Below, piece after piece: positions 9,495 through 22,081 of a DNA stretch of 64,000 nucleotides. Positions within the stretch are counted from its first letter, which is position 1. The number at the start of each line of letters is the position of its first letter. The position numbers were made by a program, and so were the translations under genes. Origin of the DNA: Fistularia commersonii (Eukaryota; Chordata; Actinopteri; Syngnathiformes; Fistulariidae); assembly GCA_037954325.1 (NCBI GenBank), contig JBBMNZ010000071.1, forward strand, positions 38,501-102,500, given 5' to 3'. The notes beneath the pieces were generated by a model. That model was given only the letters and a program-made list of their open reading frames with translations, was not told where the DNA came from and ran no database searches.

Positions 9495-9907
9495 ACACAA
9501 ACACCTTAACTCATCATAGCTGTGCTAATAGCATTAGCCGAAATGCATCCACAACCAAACAAACATTAGCTCATCCACTCATTCACATGTGTGTGCCCAA
9601 TGGTCCGGGAGGTCCAATCATACGTTCGGGGGATCTATATCCGGAGAATGCTCACATTAGCCCGTCCAAGGGGTTCTGATGCCCCCAAGCTTCCCCGCCT
9701 CTGAGAGGAGAAACTATGCCTCTGCTACTCCGCTCCTCCGCTCCTCCGCTTCTCAGCTCCACTGCTCCTCCGCTTTGGGCCCTGGAATTCCCGAACTGCT
9801 GGACATAAGCGAATCAAGGCCGGGTATCTGCCCTCCTCCGCTCTTCAGCTCATCCGCTCGAGGCCCTGGTACTCCCTGTCCGCGACCCCCCCCACCTCAA
9901 CAAACTC

Positions 9908-9938
<31 letters not shown>

Positions 9939-10930
9939 GACATACACACACACACACACACCTTAACTCATCTTAGCTGTGCTAATAGCATTAGCCGAAA
10001 CGCATCCACAACCAAACAAACATTAGCTCATCCACTCATTCACATGTGTGTGCCAATTTGGTCGGGCAGCTCCAGTCATACGACCGGGGGATCTATGTCC
10101 GGAGAATGCTCACATTAGCCCGTCTAAGGGGTTCTTCTGCCCCCAAGCTTCCCCGCCTCTGAGAGAAGAAACATTACCTCCGCTCCTCCGCTCCTCCGCT
10201 TCTCAGCTCAACTGCTCCTCCGCTATGGGCCCTGGTACTCCCCCCCCCCCCACCTAAACAAACTCTCACACAAAATCACTCACACACACACAAAAACACA
10301 CAAACACACACACACACACAGACATACAGACATACACACACACCTTAACTCATCATAGCTGTGCTAATAGCATTAGCCGAAACGCATCCACAACCAAACA
10401 AACATTAGCTCATCCACTCATTCACATGTGTGTGCCCTATGGTACTCCCTGTCCGCGACCCCCCCCCCCCCCCCCCACCAAAAGAGCCTCTCACACACAC
10501 ACACACAGACACATATATACACTCATACACACACCTTAAGTCTTCATAGCTGTGCTAATAGCTTTAGCCGAAACGCATCCACAACCAAACAAACATTAGC
10601 TCATCCACTCATTCACATGTGTGTGCCCTGGTACTCCTTGTCCGTGACCCCCCCCCCCACCAAAACAAACTATCACACACATACACAAAGACACTCACAC
10701 ACACACACACACTGACACATATACACACATTAAGTAATCATAGCTGTGTTAATAGCTTTAGCCGAAATGCATCCACAACCAAACAAACATTAGCTCATCC
10801 ACTCATTCACATGTGTGTGCCCAATGGTCCGCTTCTCCGCTCCACCGCTCCTCCGCTATGGGCCCTGGTACTCCCGATCCGCCGAACCCAGGAGAATTAC
10901 GGGACATGCTCCATCCGCTCCACATCTCCG
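7872..10930 (+). repeat. Tandem poly-C/(CA)n modules, unit 1 right block
   Basis: About nine more modules, with starts near 8,389, 8,582, 9,163, 9,561, 10,019, 10,399, 10,591 and 10,786. Arrays at 7,969-8,107 and 8,801-8,887 are compound: (CA)n followed by (AAACACAC)n, an eight-base period. Some modules carry the full GC-rich middle with 'ggaattcccgaac', others go straight from 'gtgtgtgcc' to poly-C. The block ends inside 'ccatccgctccacatct', where it jumps to minisatellite. Unit 2 continues about 1.5 kb further from the same point (26,465). Confidence 0.85.
7969..8107 (+). repeat. Compound (CA)n-(AAACACAC)n microsatellite
   Basis: A CA array that passes through 'caagaacacac' into about seven copies of the octamer AAACACAC and back to CA. 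The same compound structure is at 24,051-24,205 with a longer CA part and one more octamer, and in reduced form at 8,801-8,887, 26,530-26,640 and 38,790-38,883. Confidence 0.9.
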
Positions 10931-13900
10931 CACCTGGCCCAGGTACTCCTGAATTGCTGAACATCATTAAATGACGCTTATGGCCCTGGTACTCCCTCTC
11001 CGCGGGACTCAGGCGAATTGTCGGCCGGGCTTCCGCTCTCCTCAGCTCATCCGCTCATTCGCTCCTTCGCTCCTCCGCTCCTCCGCTCCTCCGCTCCTCC
11101 GCTCCGGGCCCTGGTACTCCGGAACCGCAGGACTTAAGCGATTCAGGCTCCAGGCCCTCGTAATCCCCTTCCGCGGGACTCAGGCGAATTGTCGGCTGGG
11201 CTTCCGCTCTCTTCCGCTCCTCCGCTCCTCCGCTCCTCTGCTCATCCGCTCCTCCGCTCCTCCGCTCCTCCGCTCCTCCGCTCCTCCGCTCCTCCGCTCC
11301 TCCGCTCTTCCGCTCCGGGCCCTGGTACTCCTGAACTGCTGGACATCATTAAATCACGCTTCGGCCTTGGTACTCCCTTTGCGCGGGACTCAGGAGAATT
11401 GTCGGCAAGATTCCGCTCTCCTCCGCTCATCCGCTCCTCCGCTCCACCGCTTAAACGTTCTTCTGCTCATCCGCTCCACCGCTCCTCCGCTCCGGGCCCT
11501 GGTACTCCTGAACTGCCAGACATAAGCGAATCAGGCTCCAGGCCCTGGTACTCCCTTTCCGCTGGACTCAGGCGAATTGTCGGCAAGGCTTCCGCTCTCC
11601 TCCGCTTCTCCTCTCATCCACTCCTCCGCACCTCCACTCCAGGCCCTGGTAATCCTGAACTGCTAGACATAAGCGAATCACGTTCTTGACCCTGGTACTC
11701 CCTCTCCGCGGGACTTAGGCAAATATTCGGCCGGGCTTCCGCTCTCCTCCGCTCCTCCGCTCCGGCCCTGGTACTCCTGAACTGCTGGACATCATTAAAT
11801 CACGCTTCTGGCCCTGGTACTCCCTTTCCGCTGGACTCAGGCGAATTGTCGGCCGGATTCAGCTCTCCTCCGGTCCTCCGCTCCTCCGCTCCTCCGCTCC
11901 TCCGCTCCTCCGCTCCTCCGCTCCTCCGCTCCTCCGCTCCGGGCCCTGGTACTCCTGAACTGCTAGACATAAGCGAATCAGGCTCCAGGCCCTGGTACTC
12001 CCTTTCCGCTGGACACAGGCGAATTGTCGGCCGGGCTTCCGCTCTCCTCCGCTTCTCCTCTCATCCACTCCTCCGCACCTCCGCTCCAGGCCCTGGTACT
12101 CCTGAACTGCTACACATAAGCGAAACACGTTACTGGCCCTGATACTCCCTCTCCGCGGGACTTAGGCGAATTGTCGGCCGGGCTTCCGCTCACCTCCGCT
12201 CCTCCGCTCCACTGCTTAAACGTTCTTCTGCTCATCCGCTCCACCGCTCCTCCGCTCCGGGCCCTGGTACTCCTGAACTGCTAGACATAAGCGAATCAGG
12301 CTCCAGGTCCTGGTACTCCCTTTCCGCGGGACTTAGGCGAATATTCGGCCGGGCAACCGCTCACCTCCGTTCCTCCGCTCATCCGCTCCTCCGCTCCTCC
12401 ACTCCTCCGCTCAGGGCCCTGGTACTCCTGAACTGCTTGCCTTAAGCGAATAAGGCTCCAGGCCCTGGTACTCCCAATCCGCGGGACTTCGGCGAATATT
12501 CGGCCGGGCTTCCGCTCACCTCCGCTCCTGCGCTCCTGCGCTCCTGCGCTCCTCCGCTCCTCCGCTCCTCCGCTCCACTGCTTAAACGTTCTTCTGCTCA
12601 TCCGCTCCTCCGCTCCTCCGCTCCGGGCCCTGGTACTCCTGAACTGCTAGACATAAGCGAATCAGGCTCCAGGCCCTGGTACTCCCTTTCCGCTGGACAC
12701 AGGCGAATTGTCGGCCGGGCTTCCGCTCTCCTCCGCTCCTCCGCTCCTCCGCTCCTCCGCTCCGTCCCTGGTACTCCTGAACTGCTAGACATAAGCGAAT
12801 CAGGCTCCAGGTCCTGGTACTCCCTTTCCGCGGGACTTAGGCGAATATTTGGCCGGGCAACCGCTCACCTCCGTTCCTCCGCTCATCTGCTCCTCCGCTC
12901 CTCCACTCCTCCGCTCAGGGCCCTGGTACTCCTGAACTGCTTGCCATAAGCGAATCAGGCTCCAGGTCCTGGTACTCCCTTTCCGCGGGACTTAGGCGAA
13001 TATTCGGCCGGGCAACCGCTCACCTCCGTTCCTCCGCTCATCCGCTCCTCTGCTCCTCCACTCCTCCGCTCAGGGCCCTGGTACTCCTGAACTGCTTGCC
13101 ATAAGCGAATCAGGCTCCAGGCCCTGGTACTCCCAATCCGCGGGACTTCGGCGAATATTCGGCCGGGCTTCCGCTCACCTCCGCTCCTGCGCTCCTGCGC
13201 TCCTGCGCTCCTGCGCTCCTCCGCTCCTCCGCTCCTCCGCTCCACTGCTTAATCGTTCTTCTGCTCATCCGCTCCTCCGCTCCTCCACTCCTCCGCTCAG
13301 GGCCCTGGTACTCCTGAACTGCTAGACATAAGCGAATCAGGCTCCAGGCCCTGGTACTCCCTTTCCGCTGGACTCAGGCGAATTGTCGGCCGGGCTTCCC
13401 CGCTCCTCCGCTCCGGCCCTGGTACTCCTGAACTGCCAGACATAAGCGAATCAGGCTCCAGGCCCTGGTACTCCCTTTTCCGCTGGACTCAGGCGAATTG
13501 TCGGCAAGGCTTCCGCTCTCCTCCGCTTCTCCTCTCATCCACTCCTCCGCACCTCCACTCCAGGCCCTGGTAATCCTGAACTGCTAGACATAAGCGAATC
13601 ACGTTCTTGACCCTGGTACTCCCTCTCCGCGGGACTTAGGCAAATATTCGGCCGGGCTTCCGCTCTCCTCCGCTCCTCCGCTCCGGCCCTGGTACTCCTG
13701 AACTGCTGGACATCATTAAATCACGCTTCTGGCCCTGGTACTCCCTTTCCGCGGGACTCAGGCGAATTGTCGGCCGGATTCAGCTCTCCTCCGGTCCTCC
13801 GGTCCTCCGCTCCTCCGCTCCTCCGCTCCTCCGCTCCTCCGTTCCGGCCCTGGTACTCCTGAACTGCTGGACATAAGCGAATCAGGCTCCAGTCCCTGGT

Positions 13901-16900
13901 ACTCCCTCTCCGCGGGACATCGGCGAATTGTTGGCCGGGCTTCCGCTCTCCTCCGCTCATCCGCTCCTCCGTTCCTCCACTCCTCCGCTCAGGGCCCTGG
14001 TACTCCTGAACTGCTTGCCATAAGCGAATCAGGCTCCAGGCCCTGGTACTCCCTTTCCGCTGGACTCAAGCGAATTGTCGGCAAGGCTTCCGCTCTCCTC
14101 CGCTTCTCCTCTCATCAACTCCTCCGCACCTCAACTCCAGGCCCTGGTACTCCTGAACTGCTAGACATAAGCGAATCAGGCTCCAGGTCCTGGTACTCCC
14201 TTTCCGCGGGACTTAGGCGAATATTTGGCCGGGCAACCGCTCACCTCCGTTCCTCCGCTCATCCGCTCCTCCGCTCCTCCACTCCTCCGCTCAGGGCCCT
14301 GGTACTCCTGAACTGCTTGCCATAAGCGAATCAGGCTCCAGGTCCTGGTACTCCCTTTCCGCGGGACTTAGGCGAATATTCGGCCGGGCAACCGCTCACT
14401 TCCGTTCCTCCGCTCATCCGCTCCTCCGCTCCTCCACTCCTCCGCTCAGGGCCCTGGTACTCCTGAACTGCTTGCCATAAGCGAATCAGGCTCCAGGCCC
14501 TGGTACTCCCAATCCGCGGGACTCAGGCGAAATGTGGGCCGGGTTTCCGCTCTCCTCCGCTCCTCCGCTCTTCCACTCATCCGCCCCTCCGCTCCTCCGC
14601 TCCTCCGCACCTGGCAAAGGTACTCCTGAATTACTGAACATCATTAAATGACGCTTATGGCCCTGGTACTCCCTCTCCGCGGGACTCAGGCGAATTGTCG
14701 GCCGGATTCCGCTCTCCTCCGCTCATCCGCTCCTCCGCTCCACCGCTTAAACGTTCTTCTGCTCATCCGCTCCTCCGCTCCTCCGCTCCGGGCCCTGGTA
14801 CTCCTGAACTGCTAGACATAAGCGAATCAGGCTCCAGGCCCTGGTACTCCCTTTCCGCTGGACACAGGCGAGTTGTCGGCCGGGCTTCCGCTCTCCTCCG
14901 CTTCTCCTCTCATCCACTCCTCCGCACCTCCGCTCCAGGCCCTGGTACTCCTGAACTGCTACACATAAGCGAAACACGTTACTGGCCCTGATACTCCCTC
15001 TCCGCGGGACTTAGGCGAATTGTCGGCCGGGCTTCCGCTCACCTCCGCTCCTCCGCTCCACTGCTTAAACGTTCATCTGCTCATCCGCTCCACCGCTCCT
15101 CCGCTCCGGGCCCTGGTACTCCTGAAATGCTAGACATAAGCGAATCAGGCTCCAGGCCCTGGTACTCCCTTTCCGCTGGACTCAGGCGAATTGTCGGCCG
15201 GGTTTCCCCGCTCCTCCGCTCCGGCCCTGGTACTCCTGAACTGCTGGACATCATTAAATCACGCTTCTGGCCCTGGTACTCCCTTTCCGCGGGACTCAGG
15301 CGAATTGTCGGCCGGATTCAGCTCTCCTCCGGTCCTCCGGTCCTCCGGTCCTCCGGTCCTCCGCTCCTCCGCTCCTCCGCTCCTCCGCTCCTCCGTTCCG
15401 GCCCTGGTACTCCTGAACTGCTGGACATAAGCGAATCAGGCTCCAGGCCCTGGTACTCCCTCTCCGCGGGGCTTAGGCGAATTGTCGGCCTGGCTTCCGC
15501 TCTCCTCCGCTTCTCCTCTCATCCGCTCCTCCGCTCCTCCGCTCCGGGCCCTGGTACTCCTGAACTGCAAAACATAAGCGAATCAGGCTCGAGGCCCTGG
15601 TACTCCCTTTCCGCTGGACTCAGGCGAATTGTCGGCTCGGCTTCCGCTCTCCTCCGCTTCTCCTCTCATCAACTCCTCCGCACCTCAACTCCAGGCCCTG
15701 GTACTCATTAACTGCTAGACATAAGCGAATCACGTTCCTGGCCCTGGTACTCCCTTTCCGCGGGACTTAGGCAAATATTCGGCCGGGCTTCCGCTCCTCC
15801 GCTCCTTCGCTCATCCGCTCCTCCGCTCCGGCCCTGGTACTCCTGAACTGCTGGACATCATTAAATCACGCTTCTGTCCCTGGTACTCCCTTTCCGCGGG
15901 ACTCAGGCGAATTGTCGCCCGGATTCAGCTCTCCTCCGGTCCTCCGGTCCTCCGGTCCTCCGGTCCTCCGCTCCTCCGCTCTTCCACTCCTCCGCTCCGG
16001 CCATGGTACTCCTGAACTGCTGCACATCATTAAATCACGCTTCTGGCCCTGGTACTCCCTTTCCGCGGGACTTAGGCAAATATCCGGCCGGGCTTCCGCT
16101 CTCCTCCGCTCCTCCGCTCCTCCGCTCCTCCGCTCCTCCGCTCCGGCCCTGGTACTCCTGAACTGCTAGACATAAGCGAATCAGGCTCCAGGTCCTGGTA
16201 CTCCCTTTCCGCGGGACTTAGGCGAATATTTGGCCGGGCAACCGCTCACCTCCGTTCCTCCGCTCATCCGCTCCTCCGCTCCTCCACTCCTCCGCTCAGG
16301 GCCCTGGTACTCCTGAACTGCTTGCCATAAGCGAATCAGGCTCCAGGTCCTGGTACTCCCTTTCCGCGGGACTTAGGCGAATATTCGGCCGGGCAACCGC
16401 TCACCTCCGTTCCTCCGCTCATCCGCTCCTCTGCTCCTCCACTCCTCCGCTCAGGGCCCTGGTACTCCTGAACTGCTTGCCATAAGCGAATCAGGCTCCA
16501 GGCCCTGGTACTCCCAATCCGCGGGACTTCGGCGAATATTCGGCCGGGCTTCCGCTCACCTCCGCTCCTGCGCTCCTGCGCTCCTGCGCTCCTGCGCTCC
16601 TCCGCTCCTCCGCTCCACTGCTTAAACGTTCTTCTGCTCATCCGCTCCTCCGCTCCTCCACTCCTCCGCTCAGGGCCCTGGTACTCCTGAACTGCTAGAC
16701 ATAAGCGAATCAGGCTCCAGGCCCTGGTACTCCCTTTCCGCTGGACTCAGGCGAATTGTCGGCCGGGCTTCCCCGCTCCTCCGCTCCGGCCCTGGTACTC
16801 CTGAACTGCTGGACATCATTAAATCACGCTTCTGGCCCTGGTACTCCCTTTCCGCGGGACTCAGGCGAATTGTCGGCCGGATTCAGCTCTCCTCCGGTCC

Positions 16901-18705
16901 TCCGGTCCTCCGCTCCTCCGCTCCTCCGCTCCTCCGCTCCTCCGCTCCTCCGTTCCGGCCCTGGTACTCCTGAACTGCTGGACATAAGCGAATCAGGCTC
17001 CAGGCCCTGGTACTCCCTCTCCGCGGGACATCGGCGAATTGTTGGCCGGGCTTCCGCTCTCCTCCGCTTCTCCTCTCATGCGCTCCTCCGCTCCTCCACT
17101 CCTCCGCTCAGGGCCCTGGTACTCCTGAACTGCTTGCCATAAGCGAATCAGGCTCCAGGCCCTGGTACTCCCAATCCGCGGGACTCAGGCGAAATGTGGG
17201 CCGGGTTTCCGCTCTCCTCTGCTCCTCCGCTCCTCCACTCATCCGCCCCTCCGCTCCTCCGCTCCTCCGCACCTGGCCCAGGTACTCCTGAATTGCTGAA
17301 CATCATTAAATGACGCTTATGGCCCTGGTACTCCCTCTCCGCGGGACTCAGGCGAATTGTCGGCCGGGCTTCCGCTCTCCTCAGCTCATCCGCTCATTCG
17401 CTCCTTCGCTCCTCCGCTCCTCCGCTCCGGGCCCTGGTACTCCGGAACCGCAGGACATAAGCGATTCAGGCTCCAGGCCCTGGTAATCCCCTTCCGCGGG
17501 ACTCAGGCGAATTGTTGGCTGGGCTTCCGCTCTCTTCCGCTCCTCCGCTCCTCCGCTCCTCTGCTCCTCCGCTCCTCCGCTCCTCCGCTCTTCCGCTCCG
17601 GGCCCTGGTACTGCTGAACTGCTGGACATCATTAAATCACGCTTCGGCCTTGGTACTCCCTTTGCGCGGGACTCAGGAGAATTGTCGGCCGGATTCCGCT
17701 CTCCTCCGCTCATCCGCTCCTCCGCTCCACCGCTTAAACGTTCTTCTGCTCATCCGCTCCACCGCTCCTCCGCTCCGGGCCCTGGTACTCCTGAACTGCC
17801 AGACATAAGCGAATCAGGCTCCAGGCCCTGGTACTCCCTTTCCGCTGGACTCAGGCGAATTGTCGGCAAGGCTTCCGCTCTCCTCCGCTTCTCATCTCAT
17901 CCACTCCTCCGCACCTCCACTCCAGGCCCTGGTAATCCTGAACTGCTAGACATAAGCGAATCACGTTCTTGACCCTGGTACTCCCTCTCCGCGGGACTTA
18001 GGCAAATATTCGGCCGGGCTTCCGCTCTCCTCCGCTCCTCCGCTCCTCCGCTCCTCCGCTCCGGCCCTGATAGTCCTGAACTGCTGGACATAAGCGAATC
18101 AGGCTCCAGGTCCTGGTACTCCCTCTCTGCGGGACCTAGGCGAATTGTCGGCCGGGATTCCGCTCTCCTCCGCTTCTCCTCTCATCCGCTCCTCCGCTCC
18201 TCCGCCCTGGGCCCTGGTATTCCTGAACTGCTAGACATAAGCGAATCAGGCTCCAGGCCTTGGTACTCCCTCTCCGCGGGACTTAGGCGAATATTCGGCC
18301 GGGCTTCCGCTCACCTTCGCTCCTCCGCTCATCCGCTCCTCCGCTCCTTCGCTCCTCCGCTCTGGGCCCTGGTACTCCTGAACTGCTTGCCATAAGCGAA
18401 TCAGGCTCCAGGCCCTGGTACTCCCAATCCGCGGGACTCAGGCGAAATGTGGGCCGGGTTTCAGCTCTCCTCCGCTCCTCCGCTCCTCCACTCATCCGCC
18501 CCTCCGCTCCTCCGCTCCTCCGCTCCGGGCCCTGGTACTCCGGAACCGCAGGACATAAGCGATTCAGGCTCCAGGGCCTGGTAATCCCCTTCCGCGGGAC
18601 TCAGGCGAATTGTCGGCTGGGCTTCCGCTCTCTTCCGCTCCTCCGCTCCTCCGCTCCTCTGCTCCTCCGCTCCTCCGCTCCTCCGCTCCTCCGGTCTTCC
18701 GCTCC
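10931..18705 (+). repeat. GC-rich minisatellite array, unit 1 (about 7.8 kb)
   Basis: Tandem repeats of two half-units, both starting GGCCCTGGTACTCC. Half A continues 'tgaactgctagacataagc' and 'gaatcaggctcca', with variants 'gcttgccataagc' and 'ggacatcattaaatcacgc'. Half B continues 'ctttccgcgggactcaggcg', 'aattgtcggccgggcttcc' and a variable (GCTCCTCC)n tail, sometimes (GGTCCTCC)n or with an inserted 'cttaaacgttcttctg'. Higher-order blocks recur: 12,296-12,600 is nearly repeated at 12,955-13,245 and 16,336-16,641; 11,000-11,690 is repeated at about 17,330-17,972. No gene is supported: long open frames result from the eight-base period. Confidence 0.9.
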
Positions 18706-19272
18706 GGGCCCTGGAACTCCCGATCTGCGGGACTTCGGTGAATTCCAGGCCAGTCTTCTGCTCTCCTCCCCTCCTCCTTTTTTTCCCTCCCCCGCTTTGG
18801 ACCCTGGAACTCCCGAACCGGGCCGGGCTTCTGCCCTCCGCCTCTCCTCTGCTCATCCGCTCCAGGCCCTGGAACTCCCTGTCATCCAGTCATTCGCATG
18901 TGTGTGCCCGGAGGTCCGGGAGCTCCACTCAAACGTCCGGGGGATAAGGGTAAGGGGTCCTGCTCCCCCCCCCCCCCTCGCCGCCTCTGAGAAGAGAAAC
19001 ATCTCCTCCGCTCCTCCGCTCCTCCGCTCCTCCGCTGCGGAACCAGGTACTACCGATACGCCAGACTCAGGTGAATTGCGGACAGGGCTTTTCCTGTCCT
19101 CCGCTCCTCCGCTTTGGGCCCTGGAACTCCCGAACCGCTGGACATAAGCGAATCACGGTCCGGGCTTCTGCCCTCCTCCGCTCCTCACCTCATCCGCTAA
19201 AGGCCCTGGTACTCCCAGTCCGCGGGAACCCCCCCCCCACCCACCAAAACAAACTCTCACACACACATAAAC

Positions 19273-19312
<40 letters not shown>

Positions 19313-19358
19313 ACACACACACACACAGACACACACCCACCCACACACACCCACCCAT

Positions 19359-19390
<32 letters not shown>

Positions 19391-19861
19391 ACACACACAC
19401 CTGAACTCATCATAGCTGTGCTAATAGCATTGGCCGAAACGTATCCACAACAAAACAAACATTAGCTCATCCACTCATTCACATATGTGTGTGCCCAGAG
19501 GTACGGGAGCTCCAGTCATGAGTCCGGGTGATCTATGTCCGGAGAAGGCTCACATTGGCCGGTCAAAGGGGTCCTGCTGCCCCCAAGCTTCCCCGCCTTT
19601 GAGAAGAGAAACATAACTCCGCTCCTCCGCTCCTCCGCTTCTCTACTCCTCTGCTCCTCCGCTATGGGCCCTGGTACTCCCGATCCTCTGAACTCAGGCG
19701 AATAGCGTGACGTGCTTCTGCTCTCCTATAAGCCCCTACACACTTCTAACACGGCTGTTATCACCCTGTTACTGCATTACAATGACACCCATTTGCTTTT
19801 GATCTCAGTGTCTGCCACTGTACGGAAAAAGCGGGGGGACGGGGGGGGGGGGGGACGGGAC
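18706..19861 (+). repeat. Unit 2 head
   Basis: Same order as the unit 1 head, with an extra segment at its start ('gatctgcgggacttcggtg', then T-rich 'cctcctttttttccctccc') that unit 1 lacks. Poly-C at 18,966-18,977, (CA)n at 19,256-19,400, module start near 19,465 and a G14 run at 19,841-19,854. Confidence 0.8.
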
Positions 19862-20448
19862 ATAAGGGCATTCGTTCTGTATGTAATCAGAAGTTAATAG
19901 TGTTAACGGTTTGCGAGAAATTTTTAATGCTAGACAAAAACAGAAAATTAAAAGGAAATAATTAAATAAATAGATAGAAAAATAAAATTAAAAACTAAAA
20001 AAAAAAATTGTAAGGGGAATATAACATGTAATTAAGTTGGCCGTTCACAAGGAATCTCAGACATCAAACTGTTTTTAATTGAACATAAATAGTACACACA
20101 ATTATACAAATGTACAAATAAACATGGCAAGGTAGAACTGAATGTCAATGAAACAACCAGGGATGAGGAAGCAACGGACATAAGGACATTTGTTCTGTAT
20201 GGAATCAGAAGTTAATAGTGTTAACGGTTTGTGAGAAATTTACAGTGCTAGACAAAAAAAGAAATTAAAAGGAAATAATTAAATCAATAGATAGACAAAT
20301 AAAAAATTAAAACGAAAAAAAAATTGCAAGGGGAATATAACATGTAATTAAGTTGTTTTTCTTTTTTTCCAAAAAAAGGAATCTCAGACATGGGTAACTG
20401 TATATTTTTTAGTTTTTGGATTTTTCCATAAGTTTTAAGGATTTTTTT
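19862..20448 (-). mobile_element. Duplicated LINE 3' UTR, unit 2
   Basis: Two tandem 3' UTR segments as in unit 1: an older fragment at 19,862-20,071 and the 3' UTR of the adjacent LINE at 20,072-20,448, joined at the same 'caaactg-TTTTTAATTGAAC' junction. Differences from unit 1 are scattered single bases. Confidence 0.75.
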
Positions 20449-21990
20449 TTATAATTCAAAATCGTTTATGAAGAAATTAAAATTTGGGGAGCATTTTTGC
20501 ATTCTGTTTTTGTGAATGAAGAACTTGGCCAGGCCTAAAAGAACATTGACACAGAGTTCATCTGTTATGTTGCTTATAAGTAAACCAAATGTGATATCAT
20601 CTTTTGAGAGGGAAACTGGTGACGATGGAATGAGAATGAGAAAAAATATATGGTCAGTGGTTTCAATGTTGTCTTCACAAAATGTACAAATATTATCTTC
20701 AAAAGTAAAGCGTACCCGCAATAATTCCTTAGATGGGTAGATGTCATTCATAATTTAGAAGTGGGTCTCTTCTTGCCTTGGGGGGTATGGGTAGAGTCAG
20801 ACACATAGTTTGCAGCGTGGCAGTCGATTCCTTATCAAATTTATTTCAAATATTATTTTTGTTTTGACGTCCAGGGAACAAGTTTCCTGTGAAACATGTC
20901 CTAATAAAGGAGTTGCTGCACTTTCTGTCCAGAATTGAGATTCCCTGGAGTGATAGTCGGGGAAACTGTGGTTGTACGGTTTGGTGCGTCATTATATTTT
21001 TGGTCAGGAATACAAATTGTCGAGGCAGTGCGTTTCGTAACTTTATCAACTCTAATATGGGAGGCTTAAATCTGTGTGTAGTACAGAACTGTTCATAGTC
21101 TAGACGACTGCCATTGTCATCCATCAAGTCAATTATTGACCATATACCTTTCTCAAAGCATTCCTTGTAAAATAGAGGTTTGTTGCCACGCAGTACATAT
21201 CTATTGTTCCAAATTATTGTACTGTGTGGTGAGAAATTGTGTACATATATCATTTTCCAGTATAATAGTATTTGTTTATGGAACTCTGAAAATTGGACAG
21301 GAATCTTGTTGATATCCAAGTCAGAGATAAGCACAAGACTTAGGCCACCGACTTTGTTGAATAAGTAGTTTGGAGTACAATACCAGAAAAAATGATGATG
21401 TTTGATCCAGGATTTCAACCAGTTCACCTTCAATGTCCCATTCAGGCAGTCCAACTCTATCACTTTCAGCCCTCCCTCACTTGTTTCTTTCCCCATATGT
21501 GATTTTTTTAGATGGTGTGGTCTGTTCCAGATAAAGTTGAAATTTATTTGGTTAATAGATTTTATGAGTTGATTTGGAGCAGCATTGGAATACACTGGGT
21601 ATATACATGTGGATAAACATTCCATTTTAGTCAAATATATCGGGCCTAATATTGATAAATCTCTTTGGAGCCATATATTCAATTTAGCTTTACTTTGATT
21701 CAGTTTAGATTCAATTTTCCTGGATTGATTTAACTTTTGGTCCTTAGATAGGAAAATGCTCAAGTATTTTATTTCTGATTTGATAGGAACATTGCTGATT
21801 TCCTTTAGTGGTGAGTCATGCAGTGCAAGAAGTTTGCATTTCTTTAAGTTTAATGACAATCCTGAAGCCTTGGAGAATGTTTTAAATTTTTCAACGCTTA
21901 TTGGGACTTGATGTTCATTTTTCAAAACTAAGGGTGTGTCATCTGCCAGCAGGCTAATAACAATTTCTGTCCCCGACATTATTTCTGTCC
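20449..21990 (-). pseudogene. 5'-truncated LINE ORF2, unit 2
   Basis: Best-preserved copy for length. The minus-strand frame stays open from the LADDTP motif to the FTGNLFPGRQNKNN end (20,846-21,990), with no frameshift because the T run near 21,505 is seven bases. It lacks one arginine codon in the FIWRNRPHH block (3-base deletion). The same stop as in the other units (at about 20,753) separates the C-terminal zinc-knuckle-like piece (20,449-20,751). The apparent upstream methionine lies in (CA)n-derived VCVC text, so no genuine start exists. The endonuclease and most RT motifs are absent. Confidence 0.8.
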
Positions 21991-22077
<87 letters not shown>

Positions 22078-22081
22078 ACAC
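21991..22081 (+). repeat. (CA)n at the LINE 5' truncation point, unit 2
   Basis: CA array with one 'atag' interruption at the same LINE breakpoint as 5,914. It is slightly longer than in unit 1. Confidence 0.9.

Noticed and set aside
5993..10930. Regular modules as a possible CRISPR array
   Set aside because: Modules are 200-500 bases with internal microsatellites, there are no short unique spacers or cas genes, and the DNA is eukaryotic.
10971..18700. Long open frames with LLRSSAPP or GGAEERRS repeats on both strands
   Set aside because: They come from the stop-free eight-base repeat and exist in several frames at once. There is no domain, no start context and no conserved single frame.
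20846..22081. 411-residue LINE frame as an intact gene
   Set aside because: Its start lies in (CA)n-derived VCVC text, and the endonuclease and most RT motifs are absent.
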